A stretch of 64,000 nt of DNA from Streptococcus canis (GCF_900636575.1 NZ_LR134293.1:1985501-2049500); one strand, 5' to 3'; numbered from the stretch's first letter, positions 10,826 through 20,008 are shown. Translations and numbers: made by a program. The notes: a model not told the origin generated them from the letters alone.

Positions 10826-12625
10826 ATGGAATTGAAAAAACGTTCAGAATTTCCTGAAAATGAACTTTGGGATTTGACAGCCCTTTACAAAGATCGCCAA
10901 GATTTTCTACTCGCTATTGAGAAAGCCTTGCAAGACATCGACCTGTTCAAGCGCAATTATGAAGGTCGCTTGACATCGGTGGACGATTTCACTCAGGCCT
11001 TGATGGTAATTGAGCACATTTACATTCAAATGAGTCATATCAGCACCTATGCTTTCATGCCACAGACTACCGATTTTTCAAGCGAAGCCTTTGCTCAAAT
11101 CGCTCAGGCTGGTGATGATTTCATGACCAAGGCTAATATTTCCCTCAGCTTTTTTGACACTGCCTTAGCCAATGCTGATTTAGAGGTTCTTGATGCCTTA
11201 GAAAAGAATCCTTATTTTAGCGCAGCTATTCGCATGGCAAAAATTCAAAAAGAACACCTCTTAAGTCCTGATGTGGAAAAAGCTTTGGCTAACTTACGCG
11301 AGGTTATCAATGCTCCTTACGACATTTATACCAAAATGCGGGCTGGTGACTTTGACATGGAGGATTTTGAAGTAGATGGGAAAACCTATAAAAATAGCTT
11401 TGTTTCTTACGAAAACTTCTATCAGAATCACGAAAATACTGAGATTCGTGAAAAAGCCTTCCGCTCTTTTTCAAAAGGTCTTCGCAAACATCAAAATACA
11501 GCTGCAGCAGCTTACTTAGCTAAGGTCAAATCGGAAAAACTTTTAGCAGACATGAAAGGCTATGCTTCTGTCTTTGATTATCTCCTTGCAGAACAAGAAG
11601 TAGACCGTAGCCTATTTGACCGTCAGATTGATTTGATTATGACTGAGTTTGGACCAGTTGCTCAAAAATTCTTAAAACACGTGGCAGACGTCAATGGTCT
11701 TGAAAAAATGACCTTTGCTGACTGGAAACTAGATATTGATAATGAACTCAATCCAGAAGTCAGCATCGATGGTGCCTATGACCTCGTGATGAAGTCTCTA
11801 GCCCCGTTAGGGCAAGAATATACCCAAGAAATCCAACGTTACCAAACTGAGCGCTGGGTTGACTTTGCTGCTAATGCCAATAAAGATTCTGGGGGCTATG
11901 CTGCTGATCCCTACAAGGTTCATCCTTACGTCTTAATGAGCTGGACTGGCAGAATGTCTGATGTCTATACCCTTATTCACGAAATCGGTCACTCTGGTCA
12001 ATTCATTTTTTCAGATAATCACCAAAGCTACTTCAACACTCACATGTCAACTTATTATGTCGAAGCGCCATCAACCTTTAATGAATTAATGTTAAGTGAT
12101 TATTTGGAACATCAATTTGATGACCCTCGTCAAAAACGCTTTGCTCTTGCTCATCGCCTAACAGATACCTACTTCCATAATTTCATTACTCATTTATTAG
12201 AAGCAGCTTTCCAACGTAAGGTTTACACCCTTATTGAAGAAGGTGGCACTTTCGGAGCTGAACAATTAAATGCCATGATGAAAGAGGTTCTAACAGAATT
12301 TTGGGGAGATGCCATTGAGATTGACGATGATGCAGCCCTTACTTGGATGCGTCAGGCACATTATTACATGGGCTTATACAGTTATACTTACTCTGCAGGA
12401 CTTGTTATTTCAACAGCTGGTTACCTCAACCTTAAAAACAATCCAAATGGGGCAAAAGAATGGCTTGATTTCCTAAAATCAGGTGGAAGCCGTACGCCGC
12501 TTGATACTGCGATGCTCATTGGAGCTGATATTGCCACTGAAAAACCTCTTCGTGATACCATTCAATTCTTAAGCGATACGGTTGACCAAATTATTAACTA
12601 CACTGAGGACATGTCCCATGCCTAA
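10826..12625 (+). CDS. pepF: M3-family oligoendopeptidase F
   Basis: 599-residue zinc metallopeptidase of family M3, cutting short cytoplasmic peptides. The zinc motif HEIGH lies near residue 388 (TLIHEIGHSGQF), followed by the downstream Glu helix (EAPSTFNELMLSDYLEH). An N-terminal helical domain precedes the catalytic domain. AAGGAGA stands seven bases before ATG 10826. The last codons overlap the start of the glutathione peroxidase gene by eight bases, so the two are likely cotranscribed. Divergent from ppc. PepF versus PepB subclass cannot be settled by eye. Confidence 0.92.
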   Translation: MELKKRSEFPENELWDLTALYKDRQDFLLAIEKALQDIDLFKRNYEGRLTSVDDFTQALMVIEHIYIQMSHISTYAFMPQTTDFSSEAFAQIAQAGDDFMTKANISLSFFDTALANADLEVLDALEKNPYFSAAIRMAKIQKEHLLSPDVEKALANLREVINAPYDIYTKMRAGDFDMEDFEVDGKTYKNSFVSYENFYQNHENTEIREKAFRSFSKGLRKHQNTAAAAYLAKVKSEKLLADMKGYASVFDYLLAEQEVDRSLFDRQIDLIMTEFGPVAQKFLKHVADVNGLEKMTFADWKLDIDNELNPEVSIDGAYDLVMKSLAPLGQEYTQEIQRYQTERWVDFAANANKDSGGYAADPYKVHPYVLMSWTGRMSDVYTLIHEIGHSGQFIFSDNHQSYFNTHMSTYYVEAPSTFNELMLSDYLEHQFDDPRQKRFALAHRLTDTYFHNFITHLLEAAFQRKVYTLIEEGGTFGAEQLNAMMKEVLTEFWGDAIEIDDDAALTWMRQAHYYMGLYSYTYSAGLVISTAGYLNLKNNPNGAKEWLDFLKSGGSRTPLDTAMLIGADIATEKPLRDTIQFLSDTVDQIINYTEDMSHA

Positions 12626-13097
12626 TCTCTATGATTTTACGGTTAAAGCCCAAAACGGGAATGACCTTTCCTTAGCTGCTTATAAAGAAAAGGTGGTTTT
12701 GATTGTTAATACGGCTACCAAGTGTGGATTAACCCCACAATACCAATCCTTGCAGGCATTATATGACACTTATCGTGACAAAGGATTTGAGATCCTAGAC
12801 TTTCCCTGCAATCAGTTTTTAAATCAAGCTCCTGGAGATGCTGAAGATATTAATCACTTTTGCAGCCTGACTTATCACACCACTTTTCCTCGCTTTGCTA
12901 AAATCAAAGTGAATGGTAAAGAAACTGACCCTTTGTTTGCCTGGTTAAAAGAGGAAAAAAGTGGACCTCTTGGCAGACGCATTGAGTGGAATTTTGCTAA
13001 ATTTCTTATTGACCAAAATGGACAGGTGATTAAGCGCTACTCCTCAAAAACTAACCCTAAGCTAATTGAAAAAGACCTTAAAATACTTCTTGATTAA
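12618..13097 (+). CDS. gpoA: Glutathione peroxidase (Cys type)
   Basis: 159-residue glutathione/thiol peroxidase reducing H2O2 or lipid peroxides. Family blocks: NTATKCGLTPQY with the peroxidatic Cys (about residue 36), FPCNQF with the Gln, and WNFAKFLID with the Trp and Asn. ATG 12618 was chosen over an upstream in-frame ATG because homologues begin MPNLYDF and GAGG lies at the proper distance inside the end of pepF. Streptococcal homologues matter for oxidative stress survival. The gene is followed by repeat copy 2, which supplies a terminator. Confidence 0.92.
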   Translation: MPNLYDFTVKAQNGNDLSLAAYKEKVVLIVNTATKCGLTPQYQSLQALYDTYRDKGFEILDFPCNQFLNQAPGDAEDINHFCSLTYHTTFPRFAKIKVNGKETDPLFAWLKEEKSGPLGRRIEWNFAKFLIDQNGQVIKRYSSKTNPKLIEKDLKILLD

Positions 13098-13112
13098 TCT
13101 AAAAATAGATCA

Positions 13113-13284
13113 GATTGAAGACAAAGTCCATTTAAGACAATTTTTCTTCAATCTTTTTTTGCTCTTCTAAAAACAAAAAACTCCTGAAACACGTAATATA
13201 AGCGTTTCAAGAGTTAGTTGACAGCATGAACATTACATCATTGTCATTGACACCTTCTAAAAATAAACTTTGTCTACGTTCTGA
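13113..13284 (+). repeat. Dispersed structured repeat, copy 2 (172 bp)
   Basis: Begins GATTGAAGACAAAG, folds as GATTGAAGA / TCTTCAATC plus a seven-T run (a terminator for gpoA), then ACTCCTGAAAC / GTTTCAAGAGT, and ends TACGTTCTGA. It lies between convergent genes, so it can terminate from both sides. Left end AGACAAAGTCCATTT and the complement of the right end AGACAAAGTTTATTT are imperfect terminal inverted repeats. Confidence 0.85.
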
Positions 13285-13324
13285 GATTTGGGAATTTCAA
13301 ATCTATCTTTGTATCTGATGGTCA

Positions 13325-13708
13325 CTAGTTCAGAACGTCTTGATAGAATTCAATCTTATCGCCATCTTTGACAGTGATTTGATTAGCTCCTTTTTCTGCC
13401 ATTTTACCATTGACCTTAAACAGCCAATATTTATTAGCTTTAGTATCTTGCTCAATGCCATCAATAGCTGTGATAAAGCCAGCTTTTTCCTTGACCTCAT
13501 AATCATCTTTGAGCACCTCAAGCACTGTATCTCCTTTGTCAAAAGAAACTTTTTCGTCAATGGTATTGGTATCTTCTTTGACAATTAAACGAACCTGATG
13601 GTCTGCTTTTTGAACCTTTGACAAAGGGGCTTGGTCTCCTCCTTGTGAACAGGCCACTAATAGCAGAACAACAAGCGCTAGAAATCCTGTTTTAAATCCT
13701 TTGTTCAC
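13325..13708 (-). CDS. DUF4430-domain lipoprotein
   Basis: 127-residue secreted lipoprotein. The signal peptide ends in the lipobox LLVAC (Cys about residue 20), so it would be lipidated and held outside the membrane. The mature part is one DUF4430 domain (VSFDKGDTVLEVLKDDYEV, YWLFKVNGK, VKDGDKIEFYQDVL), a fold shared with the C-terminal domain of vitamin-B12 carriers. The start is GTG 13708 with AGGAGG seven bases before it. It overlaps the S-component gene by 17 bases, suggesting the lipoprotein collects or hands over the ligand of that transporter. Confidence 0.85.
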   Translation of the reverse strand: MNKGFKTGFLALVVLLLVACSQGGDQAPLSKVQKADHQVRLIVKEDTNTIDEKVSFDKGDTVLEVLKDDYEVKEKAGFITAIDGIEQDTKANKYWLFKVNGKMAEKGANQITVKDGDKIEFYQDVLN

Positions 13709-14195
13709 CGACTAACCTCCTAAATAATATCATAATAACTGGGAAAAAGAGCAGAGTTGATAGGGCATGCGCTATATTAAAAGGCATGCCTACTAAGACA
13801 TAACTCCACCAAGGCATACTATATACGTAAGCAAAACAAGTGTCTATCAATACCCCATAAAGAAGTCCACATGAGGCGGCCAAGAGACTCTGACAGGCAA
13901 GCTGATATTTGGAGAGTTGTTGAGACAAGGGGAAAAAGACAAATCGCCATAGCAAGAGAACAAGTCCAAAGCAAGTGATTTGCCAAAAGACCCACGGTCC
14001 AAAGCCCAGCAAAAAGGCTGATAAAAATAGACACAACATCATGACTAATATAGCTTCTGCTAACCCAAAGTAAAGGAGATACCCTAAAAAAATAGCCGTC
14101 ACAGGCTGCACATTGGGTAGGCTGCTAAAAGCCATTCTCAACACAAAACATAGGGCTGACATGATAGCAACGCGACTCATAAGCTTAGTTGACAT
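13692..14195 (-). CDS. ECF transporter substrate-binding S component
   Basis: 167-residue integral membrane protein with five or six helices and the short basic N-terminus ending in an Ala-rich helix (SRVAIMSALCFVLRMAF) typical of energy-coupling-factor S components. No ATPase or T component is nearby, so it would share the genome's common EcfAAT module. Pairing with a DUF4430 lipoprotein hints at a cobalamin-like or other bulky ligand, but the substrate cannot be assigned. GAGGAAGAGG precedes the ATG. Confidence 0.75.
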   Translation of the reverse strand: MSTKLMSRVAIMSALCFVLRMAFSSLPNVQPVTAIFLGYLLYFGLAEAILVMMLCLFLSAFLLGFGPWVFWQITCFGLVLLLWRFVFFPLSQQLSKYQLACQSLLAASCGLLYGVLIDTCFAYVYSMPWWSYVLVGMPFNIAHALSTLLFFPVIMILFRRLVGEQRI

Positions 14196-14291
14196 AGACC
14201 TCTTCCTCTTTTTTCTCTATTATGACAGAAATTAGGGATATTGACCAGTTTGACACCTACTTTTTTAAAAATGATAAATAGATGAGATTAC

Positions 14292-14430
14292 TATAATAAA
14301 GATTTTGTTTCTTCTGAGCATATTATAGGTAGAAGCTATATCAAATTCAACTAAGACATAGTTGTCTGCTATGTCGTAAAGAAAACAAAAAAGTCTCTCA
14401 AAGGGCTACTACTCAATTCTTGACTTTTTT
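14292..14430 (+). ncRNA. Possible small RNA in a divergent gap
   Basis: Between the divergent S-component and GH25 genes there is a TATAAT box (14292-14297), a perfect 7-bp hairpin GACATAG/CTATGTC (14355-14375), and a 9-bp stem AAAAAAGTC (14387-14395) / GACTTTTTT (14422-14430) ending in a T run. A terminator in a divergent gap has no upstream gene to serve, so a short transcript is possible. No convincing -35 box was found, and the stem is symmetrical enough to end transcripts from either strand. Confidence 0.3.
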
Positions 14431-14481
14431 GAACAAATCACCTTAAAATGCAAGACAATATAAGAAAACAGTTAGGATATT

Positions 14482-14510
14482 TTGATTTTTTCAAGTAATT
14501 AAGGTACAAT
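14482..14510 (+). promoter_or_regulatory. Promoter giving an apparently leaderless GH25 mRNA
   Basis: TTGATT (14482-14487), 17-base spacer, TACAAT (14505-14510). The ATG of the next gene is at 14518, only eight bases past the -10 box, so transcription should start at or next to the initiation codon. Confidence 0.65.
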
Positions 14511-14517
14511 AGCAATA

Positions 14518-15366
14518 ATGAGAAGAAGAATAAAACCTATTGTTGTGCTCGTCTTCTTTGCCTTACTGGCGATTTTATTAATTATCGGAAAGATTCAAGC
14601 TGATCAGGCCAAGCAAAAAGAGCTTGAAGAGGCCAAGGCCAATGTTCCCATTATGACCAGCAGTTCCAGTAAAACAAAGACGAGCACTTCTGAAACTGAA
14701 GACTTTATTTTAAATCCTATTATTGATGTTTCCGGTTGGCAACTCCCAGAAGAAATGGATTACGATACCTTATCCCACCATATCTCAGGAGCAATTGTTC
14801 GTGTCTACGGAGGGTCACAAATCACAGCCCATAACAATGCTGCTTTCACAACTGGAATTGACAAATCATTTAAAAAACACATCAAAGAATTTCAAAAGCG
14901 CAAGGTTCCTGTGGCTGTTTACAGCTATGCTCTTGGACGTAGCACCAAAGAAATGCGAGAAGAGGCTAGAACCTTTTATAAGAATGCCTCTCCCTTCAAC
15001 CCTACTTACTATTGGATTGACGTTGAAGAAGCTACCATGAAGGACATGAATAAAGGGGTCAAAGCCTTCCGTGAAGAACTTGAAAAACTTGGGGCTGAAA
15101 ATGTCGGTATATATATTGGTACCTACTTTATGGCGGAGCAGGAAATTTCAACCAAGGGCTTCGATGCCATCTGGATTCCAACTTACGGGAGCGATTCTGG
15201 TTACTACGAGGCAGCTCCTAATACGACCTTAGATTACGATTTGCATCAGTATACCTCCCAAGGTTATGTCAATGGTTTTAATAATCCTTTGGATTTAAAT
15301 CAGATTGCAGTGACAAAAGATGCCAAAAAAACTTTCGAAAAACTCTTCGGGAAAATCAAAGACTAG
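14518..15366 (+). CDS. GH25 family lysozyme-like hydrolase, membrane anchored
   Basis: 282-residue protein with an uncleaved N-terminal anchor (residues 8-27), a Ser/Thr/Lys-rich linker (about 35-60) and a GH25 muramidase domain. Domain landmarks are IIDVSGWQ near residue 68, IVRVYGGSQ, the catalytic Asp-x-Glu in YYWIDVEEAT near 160, and the closing DYDLHQYTS. It probably cuts glycan strands of the wall at the outer membrane face. No ribosome site precedes the ATG; see the promoter entry. A terminator follows at 15360. It is not part of a prophage cassette. Confidence 0.9.
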   Translation: MRRRIKPIVVLVFFALLAILLIIGKIQADQAKQKELEEAKANVPIMTSSSSKTKTSTSETEDFILNPIIDVSGWQLPEEMDYDTLSHHISGAIVRVYGGSQITAHNNAAFTTGIDKSFKKHIKEFQKRKVPVAVYSYALGRSTKEMREEARTFYKNASPFNPTYYWIDVEEATMKDMNKGVKAFREELEKLGAENVGIYIGTYFMAEQEISTKGFDAIWIPTYGSDSGYYEAAPNTTLDYDLHQYTSQGYVNGFNNPLDLNQIAVTKDAKKTFEKLFGKIKD

Positions 15367-15391
15367 TCTGTCAGCTAGTCTTTTTGATGTG
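15360..15391 (+). terminator. Terminator of the GH25 gene
   Basis: GACTAG / CTAGTC stem with an 8-base loop followed by TTTTT, overlapping the stop codon of the GH25 gene. Confidence 0.8.
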
Positions 15392-15452
15392 CCCTAAGCC
15401 TGCTTTTCCTAACCGCATCTTTCACAATATTATTTTTTTCAAGTCATCCCCC

Positions 15453-15481
15453 TTGACAGGGCTTTCATCAAACCATATAAT
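15453..15481 (+). promoter_or_regulatory. thiT promoter
   Basis: Consensus TTGACA (15453-15458), 17-base spacer, TATAAT (15476-15481), 20 bases ahead of the TPP aptamer. Confidence 0.85.
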
Positions 15482-15500
15482 GTAAGAAAATATAGTAATT

Positions 15501-15580
15501 CACAAAGGAGTGCTTTGGCTGAGATCGCAATTGCGAAATCCTAAGGACCTGATCTTGTTAGTACAAGCGTAGGGATTGTG
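15501..15580 (+). promoter_or_regulatory. TPP (THI-box) riboswitch
   Basis: Thiamine-pyrophosphate aptamer. Conserved pieces in order: GGAGTGC, GGCTGAGAT, CCTAAGGACCTGATCT, AGTACAAGCGTAGGGA. The closing P1 helix is CACAA/TTGTG (15501-15505 / 15576-15580). It controls thiT. Downstream, ACTCTTTT and AAAAGGAGT (15608-15631) can pair and hide the ribosome site, so control is probably translational. Confidence 0.95.
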
Positions 15581-15637
15581 ACCAATCAAGAAAAATTGGA
15601 AAACAATACTCTTTTTGTGTCTAAAAGGAGTTTTTTT

Positions 15638-16201
15638 ATGTCACCAAACACCAATGTCAAATACCTTATCGAAGCTGCTATTTTTGCTGCTCTAGCAATG
15701 GCACTTTCTTTTATTCCAGATTTTGCTGGCTGGTTTAGCCCTTCTTATGGTGCTATTCCACTGGTTATTTTCTCTTTGCGCCGTGGGTTAAAATACGGCA
15801 TATTGGCAGGGCTCATTTGGGGACTGCTTCACTTTGCACTTGGCAAAGTTTACTATCTCAGCATGTCCCAAGTCTTTATTGAATATATCCTAGCCTTTAT
15901 TTCTATGGGTCTCGCCGGTTGTTTGTCTGACACTTTAGTCAAATCCTTGAGACTGCAAAAGAAATCTTATGCTTTTCTCATCGCCTTTCTAGCTAGCTTC
16001 TTGGCTATTGGGGTTCGTTACCTGTGGCACTTTATAGCCGGTGTTATTTTCTGGGGGAGCTATGCTCCTAAGGGCATGTCTGCTATCTGGTATTCATTCA
16101 CTGTTAATGGAACTGCCGGCATGCTAACCTTATTAGTCACTCTATTAGCCCTTTTGATTATCTTACCAACTCAGCCTCAATTTTTTGATCCAAAAGACTA
16201 A
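15638..16201 (+). CDS. thiT: Thiamine ECF transporter S component ThiT
   Basis: 187-residue membrane protein with six predicted helices, the high-affinity thiamine-binding subunit used with the shared EcfAAT module. The ThiT signature is visible: a basic N-terminus, SPSYGAIPLVIFSLRRG, HFALGKVYYLS and RYLWHFIAGVIFWG (aromatic thiamine-site residues) and NGTAGML. ATG 15638 was chosen because AAAGGAG precedes it; an earlier frame start at 15578 lies inside the riboswitch end. The TPP riboswitch independently supports the assignment. Confidence 0.95.
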   Translation: MSPNTNVKYLIEAAIFAALAMALSFIPDFAGWFSPSYGAIPLVIFSLRRGLKYGILAGLIWGLLHFALGKVYYLSMSQVFIEYILAFISMGLAGCLSDTLVKSLRLQKKSYAFLIAFLASFLAIGVRYLWHFIAGVIFWGSYAPKGMSAIWYSFTVNGTAGMLTLLVTLLALLIILPTQPQFFDPKD

Positions 16202-16211
16202 TGGTACCAAA

Positions 16212-16240
16212 TTGAAAGCCCCTTTAAAAAAAGGTATAAT
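16212..16240 (+). promoter_or_regulatory. ybaK promoter embedded in the thiT terminator
   Basis: TTGAAA (16212-16217), 17-base spacer, TATAAT (16235-16240). The -10 box forms part of the left arm of the thiT terminator hairpin. Confidence 0.6.
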
Positions 16241-16260
16241 AACATCATTATACCTTTTTT
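16226..16260 (+). terminator. Terminator of thiT
   Basis: AAAAAAGGTATAAT / ATTATACCTTTTTT, a perfect 14-bp stem with loop AACATC and six terminal T. Confidence 0.9.
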
Positions 16261-16287
16261 ATGTTTAGGTGAAGATAAGGACTTGAT

Positions 16288-16767
16288 ATGGCTAAAAAAA
16301 CAAAACTCAAAAAAACCTTAGTAGAACAAATCCTCGATAAGGCTAAGATTACTCATCAAAGGCTCAATCTTAATGCTTTAGAAGGTGACTTGCCAGAGGG
16401 CATCCAGCCGTCCGATATTTACAAAACCCTTGCTCTGACTGGTGATAAAACAGGACCTCTGATTGGCATTATTCCATTAACAGAACACTTATCAGAAAAA
16501 CAATTAGCAAAAGTATCCGGCAATAAAAAAGTGTCAATGATTCCTCAAAAAGACTTGCAAAAGACAACTGGCTATATTCATGGCGCCAATAATCCTATCG
16601 GGATTCGTCAAAAACATTCCTACCCTATTTTTATTGACCAAACTGCACTTGATAAAGGACAACTGATTGTTTCAGCTGGTGAGGTTGGTCGTTCTATTCA
16701 GATTTCTAGCCAAGCTCTAGCTGATTTTGTTGGGGCAAGCTTTGCTGATTTAAAGGAAAAAAAATAA
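16288..16767 (+). CDS. ybaK: YbaK/EbsC-family Cys-tRNA(Pro) deacylase
   Basis: 159-residue YbaK/EbsC editing protein that hydrolyses Cys-tRNA(Pro) mischarged by ProRS. It covers the full domain: IYKTLALTGDKTGPLIGIIP, KVSGNKKVSMIPQKDLQKT with the substrate lysine region, GYIHGANNPIGIRQKH, and GEVGRSIQISSQAL. Single gene, with its promoter inside the preceding terminator. IS relics begin about 100 bases downstream. Confidence 0.93.
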   Translation: MAKKTKLKKTLVEQILDKAKITHQRLNLNALEGDLPEGIQPSDIYKTLALTGDKTGPLIGIIPLTEHLSEKQLAKVSGNKKVSMIPQKDLQKTTGYIHGANNPIGIRQKHSYPIFIDQTALDKGQLIVSAGEVGRSIQISSQALADFVGASFADLKEKK

Positions 16768-16879
16768 AAACTATTGCAAACCTCATCTGGTTTATCTTTT
16801 CAGACTTCTGGGCCTAGGTAAGCTAGTCTTTGATTGATATTATTTTTTGTGTCACCATCTTAGGGATTTTTTAAAGAAA

Positions 16880-17200
16880 TCTGACTGGGGGATTTAACCA
16901 ATATTCCGACAACAGTAGGCACTCTTTATTTATCAGTCTTTATAGACATTTATAGTAGAAAGATTGTTGGTTGGGCAATAGGAAGATACATGAAAGCTCA
17001 GTTGGTAACAGATACTTTCAAACAAGCTTATCATAGAGAAAGACCCAAAGAAGGACTCATCGTCCCTACAAACCAAGGTTCTTAATATACTGGGGCACGA
17101 TTTTAGGACCTGCTTAGGCGGAAAAAATGTCAGTCCCGTATGAGATCCATGCGATAAGGCACTCATGGAATCCTTTTATAAACCATTAAAACATACTAAG
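16880..17200 (+). pseudogene. IS3-family transposase (orfB) middle fragment
   Basis: Translates as LGDLTNIPTTVGTLYLSVFID, IYSRKIVGWAIGRYMKAQ and KEGLIVPTNQGS, the DDE catalytic core of an IS3 orfB with the first two Asp positions recognisable, then accumulates stops (after NQGS, after TGARF, before GTHGILL). The last recognisable residues are TIKT near 17195. The matching C-terminus reappears at 18104, so the copy is interrupted by about 0.9 kb of other DNA. Confidence 0.8.
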
Positions 17201-17264
17201 ATTAGTAGTGAGGAAATCTCCGACGGAAGAGAATACTTACTACTTTTTCTTTGTGATAAAGTAG

Positions 17265-17330
17265 AGGTGTCTTGTTAAGTCGTGCTCTCTTTAGGCGCTA
17301 GACGTCGCGATTAAAACTGGCAAGACACCT
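17265..17330 (+). repeat. Inverted repeat next to the IS110 relic
   Basis: Perfect 10-bp arms AGGTGTCTTG (17265-17274) and CAAGACACCT (17321-17330) with a 46-base loop, just ahead of the IS110-type transposase fragment. It may be the structured end of that element. Confidence 0.5.
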
Positions 17331-17399
17331 GTTTTAGGTAGAATTTTATCAAAGTATGTGGGAGGCCAGACGTCGTGTATTGAAAATGAAATCACTAAA

Positions 17400-17742
17400 A
17401 CTAGGAATCATTCAAGACAAAGAGGTAATATCATGCGAATCATGTTTGAAATTGATCTCAGACACTATGAATCTGGGAACTTTCTTGCCAAGAAACACAT
17501 CACCAAAGGTGGCAATTCTTATGCCAGAAAGATTCTCTTCAAGTGTATTCACAACATCGCTTTCAGCTAGTCATACCAAGCCTTGTCATATCGCAGACTT
17601 TTATGAGAAACGAAAAAGACAATCGCAAATAGCTTCAACTAAGCCACATACGATTGCCTCTATACATCGTCTCATTCGGACAATGTATGACCTCATAACG
17701 CATAACAAACTTTACGATTATACTTTGATCCAAAATCATTAA
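17400..17742 (+). pseudogene. IS110-family transposase C-terminal relic
   Basis: A C-terminal fragment of an IS110-type transposase in two frames: GNFLAKKHITKGGNSYARK (frame of 17358) then, after a shift near 17550, ASHTKPCHIADFYEKR and ASIHRLIRTMYDLITHNKLYDY to the stop at 17742. The KGGNSYARKILF and IHRLIRTMYDLI blocks are typical of the C-terminal domain. The N-terminal RuvC-like part is missing. A 10-bp stem AACACCTTAT/ATAAGGTGTT (17765-17799) followed by CCTTTT may be its terminator or right end. Confidence 0.65.
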
Positions 17743-17840
17743 AGCTTTTATGCCATATTATTCTAACACCTTATTGTTAAAAAGGCTAGATAAGGTGTTC
17801 CTTTTGCGCACACTTTTATCATGTTTACCACAGAAAAAGA

Positions 17841-17859
17841 GAACAATAACCTACATTGA
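17841..17859. repeat. 19-bp direct repeat flanking repeat copy 3 (left)
   Basis: GAACAATAACCTACATTGA, identical to 18025-18043, with 165 bases between. The flanking bases on both sides differ. Looks like a target-site duplication. Confidence 0.75.
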
Positions 17860-18026
17860 AGAAAAAGTCCATTTAGGACAATTTTTCTTCAATCTTTTTT
17901 CACTCTTCTAAAAAAGAAAAACTCCTGAAACACGACAACATAAGCGTTTCAAGAGTTGGTTGACATCATGATCATTAAATCATTTTCATTGACACCTTCT
18001 AAAAATAAAGTTTGTCTACGTTCTGA
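17855..18026 (+). repeat. Dispersed structured repeat, copy 3 (172 bp)
   Basis: Same two-hairpin element as copies 1 and 2 (ATTGAAGAAAAAGTCC at the left, TTTGTCTACGTTCTGA at the right), here bounded by a 19-bp direct repeat and sitting inside the IS110/IS3 relics. Confidence 0.85.
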
Positions 18027-18043
18027 ACAATAACCTACATTGA
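18025..18043. repeat. 19-bp direct repeat flanking repeat copy 3 (right)
   Basis: Second copy of GAACAATAACCTACATTGA, directly after the TACGTTCT end of the element. Confidence 0.75.
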
Positions 18044-18103
18044 GCTACTGTCCTCAAAATATTTTCACTTTAAAGCCTTGGTAGGCTTAACAAATGGTAG
18101 AAA

Positions 18104-18254
18104 AAGAGAGCTTGTCAATGATGCTCATTTCGCAACTATTGAGCAAGCTCAGCTTGAGATTTTTTAATATATTGAGACTTACTATAACCCTAAACGTCTG
18201 CATTCAGCTTTAGGGGATCTCTCACCTGTAGAATGTGAAAAAATAACTCATTAG
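18104..18254 (+). pseudogene. IS3-family transposase (orfB) C-terminal fragment
   Basis: Translates as VNDAHFATIEQAQLEIF, stop, YIETYYNPKRLHSALGDL, SPVECEKITH, stop: the last 50 residues of an IS3 orfB, with the final catalytic helix region. It continues the fragment that breaks off near 17200. Its 3' end is 90 bases from the lysS stop. Confidence 0.85.
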
Positions 18255-18341
18255 CTTAACTTGATGTCTATTTTTCCTTGACCTGTCCAGAAGTGCGGTA
18301 CAGAAGTTAGATTACCTTTTTATGATCATAAGCTTTTTAAA

Positions 18342-19868
<1,527 letters not shown>

Positions 19869-20008
19869 TCATAAAAGGGACTAGAATACACCTATATTTC
19901 GTTGGAAAATGCGAAAGAACAAGGCTTCTTCTTAGGAAATGAATTTGAAAAGGTTAGCGGAAAATAGTATAATGGTTGGGATATTAAACTAGAAAAGAAA
20001 AGAGACTC

